From: Otis tarda
Taxonomy: Eukaryota; Chordata; Aves; Otidiformes; Otididae
Length of the DNA: 64,000 bases
NCBI GenBank assembly: GCA_026413225.1
Contig: CM048552.1
Location: 201,823,553 to 201,887,552 of the forward strand
Direction of reading: 5' to 3'
Shown here: positions 1-11,372 of the stretch, piece by piece
Numbering within the stretch: the stretch's first letter is position 1
Layout of the letters: each line of letters opens with the position of its first letter
Notes under the pieces: model-generated
Told to the model about the DNA's origin: nothing
What the model saw: the letters and a program-made list of their open reading frames with translations, nothing else
Database searches by the model: none
Translations under genes and position numbers: made by a program

Positions 1-2272
1 TCACTCTAAGTGGGTTTAAAGTACTTCATTCCGATTTCAAATTTTCAAATGTAATAACGAAAAGTGAAATTAAGTAATCACAAAAAAAAATCAGAGATAC
101 ATCTTAAAGTTATCAAGAATTACTGTTCTTCAGTTGGGGATTTAATTGCTTTCCAAGAAAAAAGAAAACAACAAACAAATGTCAAGTAATAACTGAACAT
201 TTTGGAGACACTGGATCTGCTGAAAATTGACAGGGAAGAGTTTTGTGTGCAAAGTTTCACCAGCTTTAGTCGGAATACAATTATCATTAAGCAGGTTAGC
301 TTGTGTTTCTTGGATAACATTCAGCACTTATGTCTTTTTTAATTCTTCAATATCCCTTCTGATTTTTTCTTAGAATTGTTCGCTAGGGACATAAATTGCT
401 TTGGCAGAATAAATGTATCACTTTTTTTGTATGAGTTTATTGTTATTAATTGATATTATGAAGTAAAATTAAGGATGTTACCTACTTCACACAATACGGA
501 TAGTTTTGTGGGTGTTATTTTTTTGAGGTAAGTTTTTGATTTGTCCCTGTTATACATATTTTTTTCAGCTAAGAGAGACCTACCAAAATGATCTTGTGGA
601 GACCAGGAGAATATTCTGTTAGTCATATTTTCAAAGACACTACGTAGAGTTAAAATTACTGTAATTCATCTATTTCTAACAATGAGCAGGATTTTCCTAA
701 ACCAAAAGAAGAAATTAATCCATGGTGGTGTTTGGAGGACTCAGACAGGATTAAAAATATATCATAGGACTGTGGCTCCATATAGGTGGCATGGAATTTA
801 ACAGACTCTATGCAGGAAAGTTACAGAGTTTTTATTGCAAATGTGCTCCCACTGGATCTCAGTAAAATCTAATTCAGTAAAAAATCATCTCAGAATCGAC
901 GTGAACTGTGCAGCATAAACTGTTCCACATAACTGGTGTGTGTACAGCTGTGTGCAGTAGATCACTGCTGTAGTTTGAATATATTTAATATATTTTTGCA
1001 GTCTTTTTTCTTAAGCACTGGGGAATTAGCAGACTGGCGAGAAGCTGAGAACTGTGAAATCTGGGACAAGATGTTTTGCAACTGCAACTTGTCTTGCAAC
1101 TTCAGCTTGGTGAAGAAAACACAGAGACCTGCTGACTAACAATCAAAAATCTGCTAAACTTCACCTGGAAATACTGAGTGAATAACTTCAGCTCATTTCT
1201 CAGTAGGCCTGGTTTAGTCAAAATTATTTTTGTAACTTTTATTCCCAGAGAAAATTTATCTGGGAGAATTTATTCAATATATTGAACATAAGTATTCTTT
1301 TAAACATTGATCATGTACATAAGACTTAACTTTCAATTCAGTCTTTCTTTTTACATACATATTTATCCATTCCTCATTAATCCTACTCGTCAGGAATGAA
1401 CTGAATACGCCAGATTCCTTTTGTGGTGTTTGTGCATATTGATACTTTGTAGAATCTCATTACATGTGGTGCATCTGGTCTCAGGGGATAAAAGAAGATC
1501 CCTGCATATTTATTGAAAAGGAAATGAGCATGACAATTCAATGCATTCACTTTCACATTTTATTTCTTTGCTAGCATTATGTACAAATACACCAACTGTG
1601 CAGACATTTTGCAAAGCCTGAACAAAAAATATCCAACCAGGTTTTAATATTGCCATTTTATTAAAATGTAAGGGGTCAGTGTTTTGGAAAGATTTCTTGC
1701 TGCGTATCGGTTGTTGTAAGAAAATGGTAGAAAAACCCTCTAAAGATGTTGTTTTTCTCCAATTCCTAATGAATATTTTTAATCAGAATGGGAAAACAGT
1801 ACTCCTTAGAGCTGCTATGTCTAACCTCATCCAACTCCTTTAGTGGCCTCATTGTACATTAAATAGAGTCTCTACTAAATTGTAGAATTGTTCTGTTTGG
1901 TTTTTTTTTATGTTGAGAGTTAAGTGACCATGGCATAAAATACAGACAATACCTCATCTTTGCCATTTGCTGAAGAGGAGTCTGGAAACAAATATTCCTG
2001 TTTAACACATTTCCCAGTTTTGTGCATCATGGCTTCATGGGATGTGCATGTATCCTTTTTACTACAACATGGTCGAAGTTATGTGATGACTATTGTGTGG
2101 GGGCCTAAAAGGAGAGAGATAAATGCTGAACTGTGGAGCGGAATTTATTTCAGTTAACCTTCACACATTTCAGTGTAAAAACATTTACTTCTAATTATCT
2201 AGGCTTCCCTGAAGATCGGAGGGTGAAAATTTCTGCCTGCAGTGTGCTATTAGTCTTAATCTAAATGGATAG
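1..2272. other. Unique non-coding stretch, no gene seen
   Basis: AT-rich sequence with no open frame longer than about 70 codons and no repeat family that I recognise. The short open frames (for example 936-1139 and 1960-2157) show no domain, splice logic or codon bias. It lies upstream of the solo LTR. Confidence 0.6.
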
Positions 2273-2277
2273 ACAAT
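2273..2277. repeat. Target-site duplication, left copy (ACAAT)
   Basis: ACAAT directly precedes the TG that opens the LTR, and the same five bases follow its closing CA at 3412-3416. A perfect 5-bp duplication is the footprint of retroviral integrase and fits ERVL-like avian elements. Confidence 0.8.
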
Positions 2278-3411
2278 TGTCGTAGTTCAGCCCCGATCGG
2301 GACCAGACTACGCAGTCTCTCTCTCGCTCCCCCCACCCTCCGAGAGAATAGGAGGAGATGATACAAGGAAAACAGCTCAAGGTTTGAGATAAGGACAGGG
2401 AGAAATCCTTAAAGTTACCGTCACGGGCAAAACAGACTCGACTTGGGGAAAACTATTCATTTATTTCTAAAATTGGCAGGAGAATGAGACAGGGAACAAG
2501 ATAACCTCCCCCCACCCCTCCCTCTTCCCAGGCTTAACATTATCTATACTACCTCCCCTCCCGAGCGGCACGGGGGGGAAAAGGGAATGGGGGTCGCGGT
2601 CAGTTCATCATGCGTTGTTTTATGCCGCTGTGTGATCGTCGAGGGAAGAACTCCTCGCATTCCTCCTCTGCTCCATCGTGGGGTCCCTCCCACGGGCCAC
2701 AGTCCTTCGTGAAACTGCTCCAGCGTGGGTCATCTCTTCCACGGGGTGCAGTCCCTCTAGAACAGCTGTCCCAGCGGGCCCTCCACGGGCCACAGCCTCC
2801 TTCAGGCCTCCACCTGCTCCGGCGTGGGGTCCTCCACGGGCTGCAGGTGGATCTCTGCCCCTCCGTGGACCTCCATGGGCTGCAGGGGGACAACCCGCTC
2901 CACCATGGTCTTCACCACGAGTTGCAGAGGAATCTTGGCCAGGAGCCGCATTACTCCTCCCCCTCCTTCTTCACTGACCTTGGCGTCTGCAGCCGTTCTT
3001 CACAACAGGCTGGCAGACGCCTCTCAGGATCCTTTTTACATCTCGTTCACTTCTCATCTCCTCTCCACTTCTTGCAGCCAGGCTGGGCCGAGTTGGGCCC
3101 AGTCGGCTGCCCGACGGGAGGCCAGAGGGTGAGGCCTGCAAGGCCCACAAGGCTCGCGCCTCCCCCTCTCTGCCCCCCGCTCAGCTGCTTCACATCATCT
3201 CTTCCCTTCTTTTTTTTCTGTTTTCCCCGACTTAAATACGTTATCGCAGAGGCGTTATCATGGGACATTCTGCTACCAATTGGCTCGGCCTTGGCCAGCA
3301 GTGGGTCCGCCCTAGGCCCGGCCGAGTCCACTGAACAAAGGGGAGCAACTTCTAGCAGTTTCCTACAGAAGCTACCACCTTAGGCCCCCCCTCACTAACA
3401 AAACCAGAACA
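2278..3411 (+). mobile_element. Solo LTR of an avian ERVL-like endogenous retrovirus
   Basis: This 1134-bp GC-rich block opens with TGTCGTAGTTCAGCCCC and closes with CCAGAACA, giving the canonical TG...CA ends. Both sides carry ACAAT. It sits abruptly in AT-rich sequence. No gag, pol or env frame and no second LTR lie nearby, so the provirus was probably reduced to one LTR by LTR-LTR recombination. The layout matches a long LTR class I know from bird genomes: a C-rich start, internal repeated CTCC-GCGTGGGG-TCCACGGG-GCAG units, a CTTAAATACG stretch near 3231 that could serve as the core promoter, and a GGCTCGGCCTTGGCCAGCA segment near the end. The long open frame at 2610-3383 is an effect of GC-rich repeats, not a gene. 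The ERVL assignment rests on recalled similarity plus the 5-bp duplication. Confidence 0.85.
2660..2940 (+). repeat. Degenerate tandem units inside the LTR
   Basis: About six imperfect units of roughly 40-50 bp repeat the pattern CTCC(A/G)GCGTGGG, TCCACGGG and a GCAG or CACAG segment. The units lack stop codons in several frames on both strands, which explains the overlapping open frames at 2600-2893, 2610-3383, 2678-2977 and 2824-3132. Such repeats are a normal part of this LTR class and may vary in copy number between individuals. Confidence 0.7.
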
Positions 3412-3416
3412 ACAAT
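3412..3416. repeat. Target-site duplication, right copy (ACAAT)
   Basis: Exact copy of 2273-2277, directly after the CA that ends the LTR. Confidence 0.8.
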
Positions 3417-6400
3417 TAACTATAGAAGAAGCCTAAATAGCTGTATGTCTATGTTGTAAACATCTAAAGATAAATGCAAATTACTTCCCATCCATATGAT
3501 ATTCTTAAAAGCCCAAGGATGATGTATCTCTGCCTCCAAACATACCTTCCTTCTTCTATACCCAGCCAGTATCTTTTCATTGATATTGTGGATAGTTTGG
3601 TAAAGGATTCGGCAGATGAACACCGTGATGCTTTTTGTGAAGTCCATCAGAAGGAAAGTTTTCTTTAGAGAAATTGCAAATGTGCCACAGTTTCATATTT
3701 TAACTTTTCTAGATTGAAATTTATTTTACTTACATGATGCTGTGTTTAATGAATACATTTCTTGTAGCTTTCCATGGACTGCAACAATTTTGTATGTGCC
3801 TTAAATTTTTTATCTCTATATTGCAGTGTTATCTAAATCTTTCCATACTATCAGAATTTTCACAGAACAAATAATAGCAAATTTCTTAAAGCATACTTCC
3901 AGACTACAAAACAGTAGTGACCCAGTCAAAAAGACGCGTCTTATACCCTGAAGTGGAAATGGAAAGTCTATGTTAAAGCACAGCCTGTTTTATGGGCTCT
4001 GCCCTTACTTCTTGGAAAGACTGTAGAAGAAAATCCTTAAACCATTAGGCTTTACCATTGCTTATAACATCATAGTTATATCAAAACTAGAAGTAGCAAG
4101 CATAAATCTACCCTTCAGTTAAGCTAATAATACCAGTGTAGGATATAGAACAGTGGAAGTAGCTTCATTGTATCTAATGAGGGGGTATGAGTCATGGTAA
4201 TTTTTTTAACTAAGTGGTTTGGCCTGCATCAAAGAAATTTCACAAGCTGTATAAGTAGTGACCATGATTCCCAAAGTGCCATGATGTAAAAGTAGTAGAC
4301 AAAAGTTACGCATTGTGGCGTAGTCACACTGGAGGCCTGTGACACCTGTGAATTACTAAAATAGTGTAACCAACCACAATATATAATATTTTGTGACACT
4401 GTGGTGGCATAGCCACACACAATGAATAAGCATCTTGTGTAAGTATGTCAGCGATGTAACCTCTGAAGAGGATAATAATTTAATGTTGCACAAACGAGCA
4501 TGTTTGACAAGACCAAGTAATCTGTCAAAAGTAGTGTTCTGCATCTGACAGTAGTAGATGCTTAAGGGCAATGCAAAATAAGGCAGCATAAAATGATATA
4601 ACTTTTTTTTTTCCTAAGGGTCCAGGGAGTCGTGTCTCAGAAGTGTTTCTGGAGTCAGAGTTAATATCCTTTTGCTTAGTGAAAATTGGTATTAATGCAT
4701 TTAACTAAAAACTCAGCTGCCAGGATAGCAATGTTCGCTGATTATAAAGAGTGAGCTTTCGCCATCTGGCAGCCCGACAGTGCCCATTCACCAGCACTTC
4801 TGCTGTCTCAGGGATGCCCAAAACAGCAAGAATGGCGCTTGTGGAATAAGGCATATGAGTTTCCGTCCCAGAGGGGCACTGATTGCTAGATCTGTCATCC
4901 CAGGAGCAGAGCAATATTCCAAACAGCCGTCATGATGCCATGCAAACAAAATCTACAGAAATGCTGCAGATTTTCTATCCTGAAATCATGTCATTTTTTT
5001 CCCAAATTGTTACCAATATTGTAACAGTCCAATACTTGTGTAGACACCAGTAGCATCTAATACATTTTAACATCTCATATTCCAGAGTTTGTATTTATCT
5101 GGGTTTTAGAAAGCAAGTCTAGCACTTTAAGAATAAATGAGGTCTATAAGACCTTGCCTTCTTTGGCTAATTACTACAGCAAGCACGCAATTTCCCAAAA
5201 GAAATAATGAACAGAAATGTTACAACATAAAACTGAAGGGAAGGAATGACATGAAAATCTTCCGTGCTCCATATCACAGTTGATAGTTCACACACTGATG
5301 CCATATGCAAGTTAAGTTTCATAAACTACAGGTAAAATGTAATTCCCTGATTTCCAAACAAAACAGATCAGGTCAATCATCTGCAGCAAGTACTCAGAGA
5401 AGATAGGGTGGCAGAACTGCACTGAAAATATATAAAATACAGGCCTGCCTGCAGGAGCCAGCAGGGAAAGTCTCTCTGGTAGCTGGCAGACGTATAGCAT
5501 CAACAAACAAACAAAAGGACATGTCTGAGTTCAAAGACATTCTCAGCTTGATGCCAGTTGATACTGCATCATGTTTTCTCTGTAACACTGATGCTCTCAG
5601 ACCCTAGAATTACAAGAAAAAAAAAAAATCAGCATCTTGTGTTTTAAAAAGTGGAATCCTCTCAAAAAATTAATGCCAAGAATTAAAGCCCTCTATTCTA
5701 CAACTAAAGTCACTGAATAAGACGGTGCAGCATTTACTTGCAGCAGAAGAAATAGAAATGTAAAATGCAATACAATTCCAGATTGGATTATTTTATTTCT
5801 TAGAGCACTGCTAACAAGAAGCTTAGGGTAGAAACCAATTTACTATAAAGGAACATGATGCACATATGTAATTCAGAGAAGACATATATAAGAGATCATT
5901 TGTGGATAACGTAGAAAAAATATCTTTGACAGATAAAATGTTCTGAGTTATTATATTCAATACAGCAGGATGACATCAATGGGCTATCAATGATTACATA
6001 TTCCATCTTGAAAGCAGCATTGCAACACTAATATCCATCATGTCAGAATCTCTAAATGATACAGTTGACATAGCAATGAGACATCTTCAGGAGATACTCA
6101 CTACAGTTAGTCTGCTTTTAAATATAATAAATTTCTTCTACTGGTCTCCCGTCAACTTATTTTTCAAATTTTGTGCTTTTATATCTGTTTCTCAAAGGAG
6201 GCAGAAAATTGCTAGTGTTATGCTGGGCAGAGAACTGATAACTGTTATACAAGTATTAAAAATAAGCATGGGGAACCCACCTCTCAAAATCATAAAATAA
6301 TATCCCTATGCACAGTACTTGGTTTGAGAACTAGAGTAACTACTGGTGTCATCTCTTAGTATGACATAGAGACAAACTTGAATGTTCAACTGGCAGGGCA

Positions 6401-6540
6401 AACTCAAGATTCCTAGCACTCACCAGAAAAAAATGACCATTCTTTTCTTATTATTAGAAGCTTCACACCTTCAACTCATAAAGATCACTGAAATTAAAAT
6501 GAAAAAGTAATAGAAAGTGTTGCAACTGTTACAAATCACA
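3417..6540. other. Unique non-coding stretch, no gene seen
   Basis: AT-rich and without coding features. The only local pattern noted is a diverged 16-bp direct repeat at 4314-4329 and 4403-4418 (TGTGGCGTAGTCACAC-like). Open frames here are short and show no recognisable domain. Confidence 0.55.
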
Positions 6541-6544
6541 TCAT

Positions 6545-6788
6545 TGGCCTCAAGTTGTGGCAGGGGAGGTTTAGGTTGAGTATTAGGAGACACTTCTTTA
6601 ACGAAAGAGTGATGAGGCACTGGAACAGGCTGCCCAAGGAAGTGGTGGAGTGACCATCCCTGGAGATATTAAAAGAATGTGTAGACGTGGCACTCAGGAC
6701 ACAGTTTATTGGACATGGTGGTGTTAAGTTGGTGGTTGAACTTGATGATCTTGGAGGTCTCTTCCAACCTTAAGCTTCTATGATTCTG
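6545..6788 (+). mobile_element. CR1 LINE, 3' end (GATGATCTTGGAGG tail type)
   Basis: This is a 5'-truncated CR1 holding only the last part of ORF2 and the 3' UTR. It begins GGCCTCAAGTTG..GGGGAGGTTTAGG, passes through ACACTTCTTTAACGAAAGAGTGATGAGGCACTGGAACAGGCTGCCC (read in pieces), and ends in CTTGATGATCTTGGAGGTC followed by CTTCTATGATTCTGATT. It is closely related to the copy at 22743-23026 and distinct from the other 3' ends in this window. In-frame damage shows it is an old, dead insertion. Confidence 0.9.
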
Positions 6789-7311
6789 ATTTTCATGGCA
6801 GTATGTGATCATGCCACACTAAATAACTCATTTGTACAAACACAGTTCTTTGCTAGTAAAGGTTAAATGTCAGCAGTAATTACTTGAATTTTTAAGAACC
6901 CCTTTTTTGCTAAAGCTCTGATTATTTGTCACTATTTATGACAGTTGCATATCCTTTATACATCAGTAGGTCTTAAATATCACATCTCCAAGATGAGTAC
7001 CACATATTGATTTTGTTAAGTATTTATGTGAGAGGGTTCAATGTATCACTTTCTTTACTTTGATAAAATTAGGTGACAAGTGGAGATGTTTTCAACCACT
7101 TGGACAAGACACAGAAGTTACTATAGTAACTTGAGTGAACATGGGACCCATATAGAAAAGCTCTCATGTTAGTCATTAAAAGGACATAGAGTTATTAAAA
7201 ATATTTTATTTCTTTATATTATTACCAAAGGTAAACAAAGGAAGAAATCTAACTTTGATCCCACTTATGCTGATTTAGTAATGCTGTAATCCTATTTGAT
7301 TACTGTTATGA
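6789..7311. other. Unique non-coding spacer
   Basis: AT-rich sequence between two CR1 3' ends. I see nothing functional in it. Confidence 0.5.
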
Positions 7312-7640
7312 TTGCTGTTCAGCAGGGCCTGTTGTGATAGGATGAGGGGTAATGGTTTTAAAATAGAGGGAGGTAGATTTAGATTGGATATTAGGAAAAA
7401 ATTTTTTACAATGAGGGTTGTAGAAAACTGGAACAGGTTGCCCAGAGAGGTGGTGGAAGCCCCATCCCTGGAAACGTTCAAGGCCAGGCTGGATGAGGCT
7501 CTGAGCAACCTGATCTAGTCGGGGATGTCCCTGCTCCTTGCAGGGGCGTTGGACTAGATGACCTTTAAAGGTCCCTTGCAGCCTAAACTATTCTATGATT
7601 CTACAATTCTATGATTCTGTGATTCTATGATTCTATGATT
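7312..7640 (+). mobile_element. CR1 LINE, 3' end with octamer tail
   Basis: 5'-truncated CR1 with the last 60 or so ORF2 codons still open (frame 7312-7518). The readable C-terminal motifs include [20 protein letters not shown] and NWNRLPREVVEAPSLETFKA. The frame stops at CTGATCTAG, followed by a short 3' UTR and about six ATTCTATG/ATTCTGTG octamers at 7590-7640. An octamer tail rather than poly(A) is diagnostic of avian CR1. It belongs to the same tail type as the copies at 10071, 35294, 39508, 56352 and 59093. Confidence 0.93.
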
Positions 7641-10070
7641 TTGGACAGCTTTTGAAAACGTTTCTACTGTTTCTGTGATCCAGTCCTGCTGCTGTCGTCT
7701 GGGTTCCAACATCCACTAGCCATCTGAGCCTGTCTCCTTGCTGAGCTCTCCTTTGCAGAAAAAAAAGGCCCAGCTGTAATTTCTGACAGTGCTTAAAATT
7801 TGCACTTGCAGCATTCTGTGGGAAGTAGTACAGGTATGAGAGCTGAATCTGAAGCAGTAGGTTGGATCATGGCCAGAAGAGACTATACTAGGGGAAGATT
7901 TTTATGCATAGAGAAGGTTTCCAGGTGGCACAATATGATTCTGTCCTCATTCACATTTAGACAAAGGCAGAGACTAGTTGTGATTGGAAATAGTAGATGA
8001 CAATGCGAGAGATGAGTAGATCTCTCACACCTCCATGAAACCAGTGTTCCTTTGCTTTACAGCATACTTCTTTTCTTTCTGAGTGATGCTCACACCCACA
8101 GTAGTGACACTGCTTAACCATGGCATGATGACACTGACTTGTCCCTTTCCTGGTTTATACAGGCATATCTTTGACAGGATTCCCAGTGCAGAAAGTCAGG
8201 AAACCATGACTGTGGCTTGTGCCGGAGTACTTTCGTCAGCGCAATCTAACCAGCTCACGTAACAAGACTGTGGTTAAACAGAAGCAACTAAACATCGTTC
8301 CATGAATCCTTGAAAGTTTCCTGGCTACAAGTACAGGCTGATGTTGCCACTTCCTTTTGTTCCTGAACAGGTTTAGATCAGCCTGCAAGGGAGCAATACA
8401 ATGGCACCTACATTGTGCTGTATGGAGATAACCTTTGTGTGAGTTATTCAGCGTGGCTGAATCATGGTACTGTGCTATTCTGCACGGCTTCTTTCGCAGC
8501 TTTCATTGCCATGGTACCCAAGTGACTTCGAGCCGCACGTTGAGCAATATGCCTGTCACTCATCATGCGAGTTCGCTCCGTCTCTCGTCCTTTCCCCTGT
8601 ACAGGGAATAGAAGCTTTCAGTTTCTGTTTGTCATCTTTCTGAGTGAAGTATCTCAGTCACTGTACTTGACTGGGTGAATGATGATGGAATAGTTTGTAT
8701 TTTGCTGTCTGTAATAAAACCAACTAAACCAGGTCTAAACTAACACTTCCATTTCACACTAAAATACATTAGCGTTTCTTATCCAAGAAGACAGATGTAT
8801 TTTCAGATTATGTAATAAAAAGTGCATATAAGGAGATATTAAGCAGGGAAATATTGCAATTCCTGTATCATCAGTCAGGGTTATAATTTTTTTTTAATTT
8901 CAAAAGAGCAAAATGTTAACAAGTGCACAAGTCAGATAAAGACTCAGAAAAAATAAAGCTCTTTTATCTAGTTCTGTATTCACTCTGACTTAAAATATAT
9001 ACCTGGATGGGAAAGACTGTAGTGAAGATCTGACAACTTTTTCTAGAACACGTACAGTGTTTTAATTGTAATTTAATTTGCAACTTAGATGTCTAATGAA
9101 ATACTACATAAATACCAATAATGAGTAATTCATTTAAAATAGTATATGCTGTTTATGCCACAGAAACACCACGGCATTAGCAAAGCCAGAATAATACATA
9201 CATTTCATTTTGTTGTTGGAAAGACGTGCAAGAAGTGTACTGAACAGTTAAAGTCATACTCTCTGATCTCTTTTCTTCTCCCTCACAGCCGCAATGCACT
9301 CCTTACTTCCTCATCCCAGAATCTTGCCATCCAAAATAATTCTCTGCAACCTCACTAGCTTTCAGATAGTTACGGAAGAGACCAGCATCCCTAGACTATT
9401 ACTCAAAGAAGGAAACAGATGCAAGTTCACTCCTATATCCTGAACCATTCAGACACAAACATGTAAGTGCAACAGGACATATGGCTTGGCCAGGGTTTCC
9501 ATCATCTTGTGACTCTTGGAACATCCACTGACCCCCGACGACGTGCAATTATCTAACCTTCAGTAGCAGTATGGCCTGCTCCCACGGTGCTGCGTGATTT
9601 CCCTCTGCAACCAGTCAACGGAGACTTAGACAATTGTTACAGTACATTGAAAGACACTCTTTTTCTTAAAATTAAGTCATAAAGATCCACTATCAGCTCA
9701 GTATCTTTCTTTTTCAAAGATGATGAACATTTTTTGTTGCTCTGGCTTGGTCTGGCCATGTTTCTGAAAACCATGACCTATCATAAAATTGTTTAACTTA
9801 GCAGTCCTACCAGTCCTTGATGAAGCAAAACAAAATGATCCCAAGATAACAGGTACGCACAGAAAGTCTTACCAGACTTCTCTGTCACTGAGAACTGCAT
9901 TAGGAATACACACCTGGGTATGCCTGCACATGTGTGACCTCCACACATATGTGTGCACACACACACACAAAGCTACAATTTGAAAGCGTAGATATTTTTT
10001 TTTATCATTGGAGTGAATTAAAAAAGACAAGATAAGTACAATTTTTTTCACTGCTTCCAAGAATTTGAAA
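7641..10070. other. Unique stretch with a small CpG cluster and a CA run
   Basis: No supported gene. Between about 8215 and 8600 CpG dinucleotides are noticeably denser (about 16 by eye) than in the flanking AT-rich DNA, which may mark a regulatory element 5' of the CpG-island gene. A short alternating purine-pyrimidine run (GTGTGCACACACACAC) lies at 9953-9969. Confidence 0.45.
9953..9969. repeat. Short (CA)n microsatellite
   Basis: An alternating GTGTG/CACACACACAC run, long enough to be slightly length-variable but not otherwise notable. Confidence 0.7.
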
Positions 10071-10330
10071 TAATGGTTTTAAACTAGAGGGAGGTAGATT
10101 CAGACTTGATATAAGGAAAACATTTTTTACACTGATGGTGGTAGAACACTAGCACAGGTTGCCCAGAGAGGTGGTGGATGCCCCATCCCTGGAAACATTC
10201 AAGGCCAGGTTGGACGGGGCTGTGAGCAACCTGATCTGGTTGGAGATGTCCCTGCTCCTTGAAGGGGGGTTGGACTGGATGACCATTAATGGTCCCTTCC
10301 AACCCAAACCATTCCATGATTCTATGAATC
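10071..10330 (+). mobile_element. CR1 LINE, 3' end
   Basis: 5'-truncated CR1 starting at TAATGGTTTTAAACTAGAGG. It continues through the GGTTGCCCAGAGAGGTGGTGG segment and the GGACTGGATGACC 3' UTR, and ends in CATGATTCTATGAATC. The ORF2 frame is damaged: the usual ACTGG before the GGTTGCCC segment reads ACTAG, a stop. It is of the same tail type as the copy at 7312. Confidence 0.9.
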
Positions 10331-10368
10331 TATTATATTGAATAATGTGAAAGATCATAGAATGATCT

Positions 10369-10396
10369 ATATGACCTATATGCCTATAGGTCATAT
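10369..10396. repeat. Perfect inverted repeat, 12-bp arms and 4-nt loop
   Basis: ATATGACCTATA (10369-10380), loop TGCC, then TATAGGTCATAT (10385-10396). A second small inverted repeat, GATCAT..ATGATC, lies just upstream at about 10353-10367. Both sit directly 3' of the CR1 copy that ends at 10330. As DNA this could extrude a cruciform, and as RNA a stable hairpin. No function is implied. Confidence 0.85.
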
Positions 10397-10699
10397 GTTA
10401 TTTCTTCAGCGCCTTTCATTTTTTTTCCTAGAAAACTTGTAATTATATTACTATATTTAAGCTATTACAGTCTACATAAGTAAAAATTCGTCAAAGTGCT
10501 ACCAGTGAAGCAGAACTGAGAAATACAAGTGGCCCGAGTTTTGCTAAAGTGTTATTACTGCAAAGATATTGGTTTGGTTTTTTTTTTTCTCAGAAAAGTA
10601 ATATTTTGCTTCTGCTCTTATCTGAAATTATTAGAGGTGATACAAAGCAGCTCTGTCGTCAAACAGATGAACGTGGTTTGTAAAAGGACTCGAGCACAG
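10397..10699. other. AT-rich spacer before the CpG island
   Basis: I see no feature here. The base composition changes sharply to GC-rich near 10700. Confidence 0.5.
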
Positions 10700-10987
10700 C
10701 AGACGCTAAAATGAAGCGGGACGAGCAGCTCCCGGTCCCTGACGGCGGGCGTTTGCTCTCCCGCAGGATTCCCACGGGAGAGGTTTGCGTGATTATTCTC
10801 TGGCCGCCGTGGGCTACGTGTCACACAAAGGGGCTGAGGGTGCGCACCGTCCCTGCCCAGGCTGTCTTTAGGACATTACTCCTCATTTTGGGGGTGTCCT
10901 GCAGCATAGGTACGTCCCCCTTTTCCTGCACCCTGCAAGCGCTGTGGCGGGAGCCGGGGCCGGGATCGGCTCGGAGCCGGCGGGACC

Positions 10988-10995
10988 GGGCGGGG
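10988..10995 (+). promoter_or_regulatory. GC box (Sp1-type)
   Basis: GGGCGGGG inside the CpG island, about 380 bp upstream of the ATG. It is a consensus match only. Confidence 0.45.
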
Positions 10996-11076
10996 CCCCG
11001 GTGGGGACGGGGAAGGCGGCGCGGAGGGGGCACCGCGGCCCCTCGGAGGAGGCGAGCGGCGCCCGCCGCCCTCCCA

Positions 11077-11087
11077 CCGCCCGCCCC
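11077..11087 (-). promoter_or_regulatory. GC boxes (Sp1-type), reverse strand
   Basis: CCGCCCGCCCC reads GGGGCGGGCGG on the minus strand, about 290 bp upstream of the ATG. It is a consensus match only. Confidence 0.4.
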
Positions 11088-11372
11088 TTCCCGCCGGCCG
11101 GGGACCGCCGCGCCGCCTGACGCGCCGCAAACTTTCCGGTCCCCGTGCCGAGCTGCCCCCGGCCTCCCGCGGCGGCGGCACCGGGCAAGGCGGCAGCCCC
11201 TCGGCAGGGCGCGGGGGCAGGCGGGACGCCGCGCTGCCCGTCCTCCGCCGCGGGACGCGGTGCCGTCAGGAGCAGAAGGAGCCGCAGTGCCGCGCCTCGG
11301 CCGGTTCCGCGCGGTTTCCGCGGCGCCCTGAGGGAGCCGCTGCGCGTCCGGCCGCCTCCGCCGCGGGACAAC

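Noticed and set aside
2610..3383. 257-codon open frame, plus strand
   Set aside because: It lies wholly inside the solo LTR, follows the GC-rich tandem units, and competes with open frames on the other strand. It has no start context or domain.
4314..4418. Two TGTGGCGTAGTCACAC-like words
   Set aside because: The match is short and imperfect, with no terminal-repeat or target-duplication structure to suggest a DNA transposon.
10711..11331. 206-codon open frame in the CpG island
   Set aside because: Arg/Pro/Ala-rich translation typical of a GC-rich region with few stops; the minus strand is equally open (10883-11374). No domain seen.
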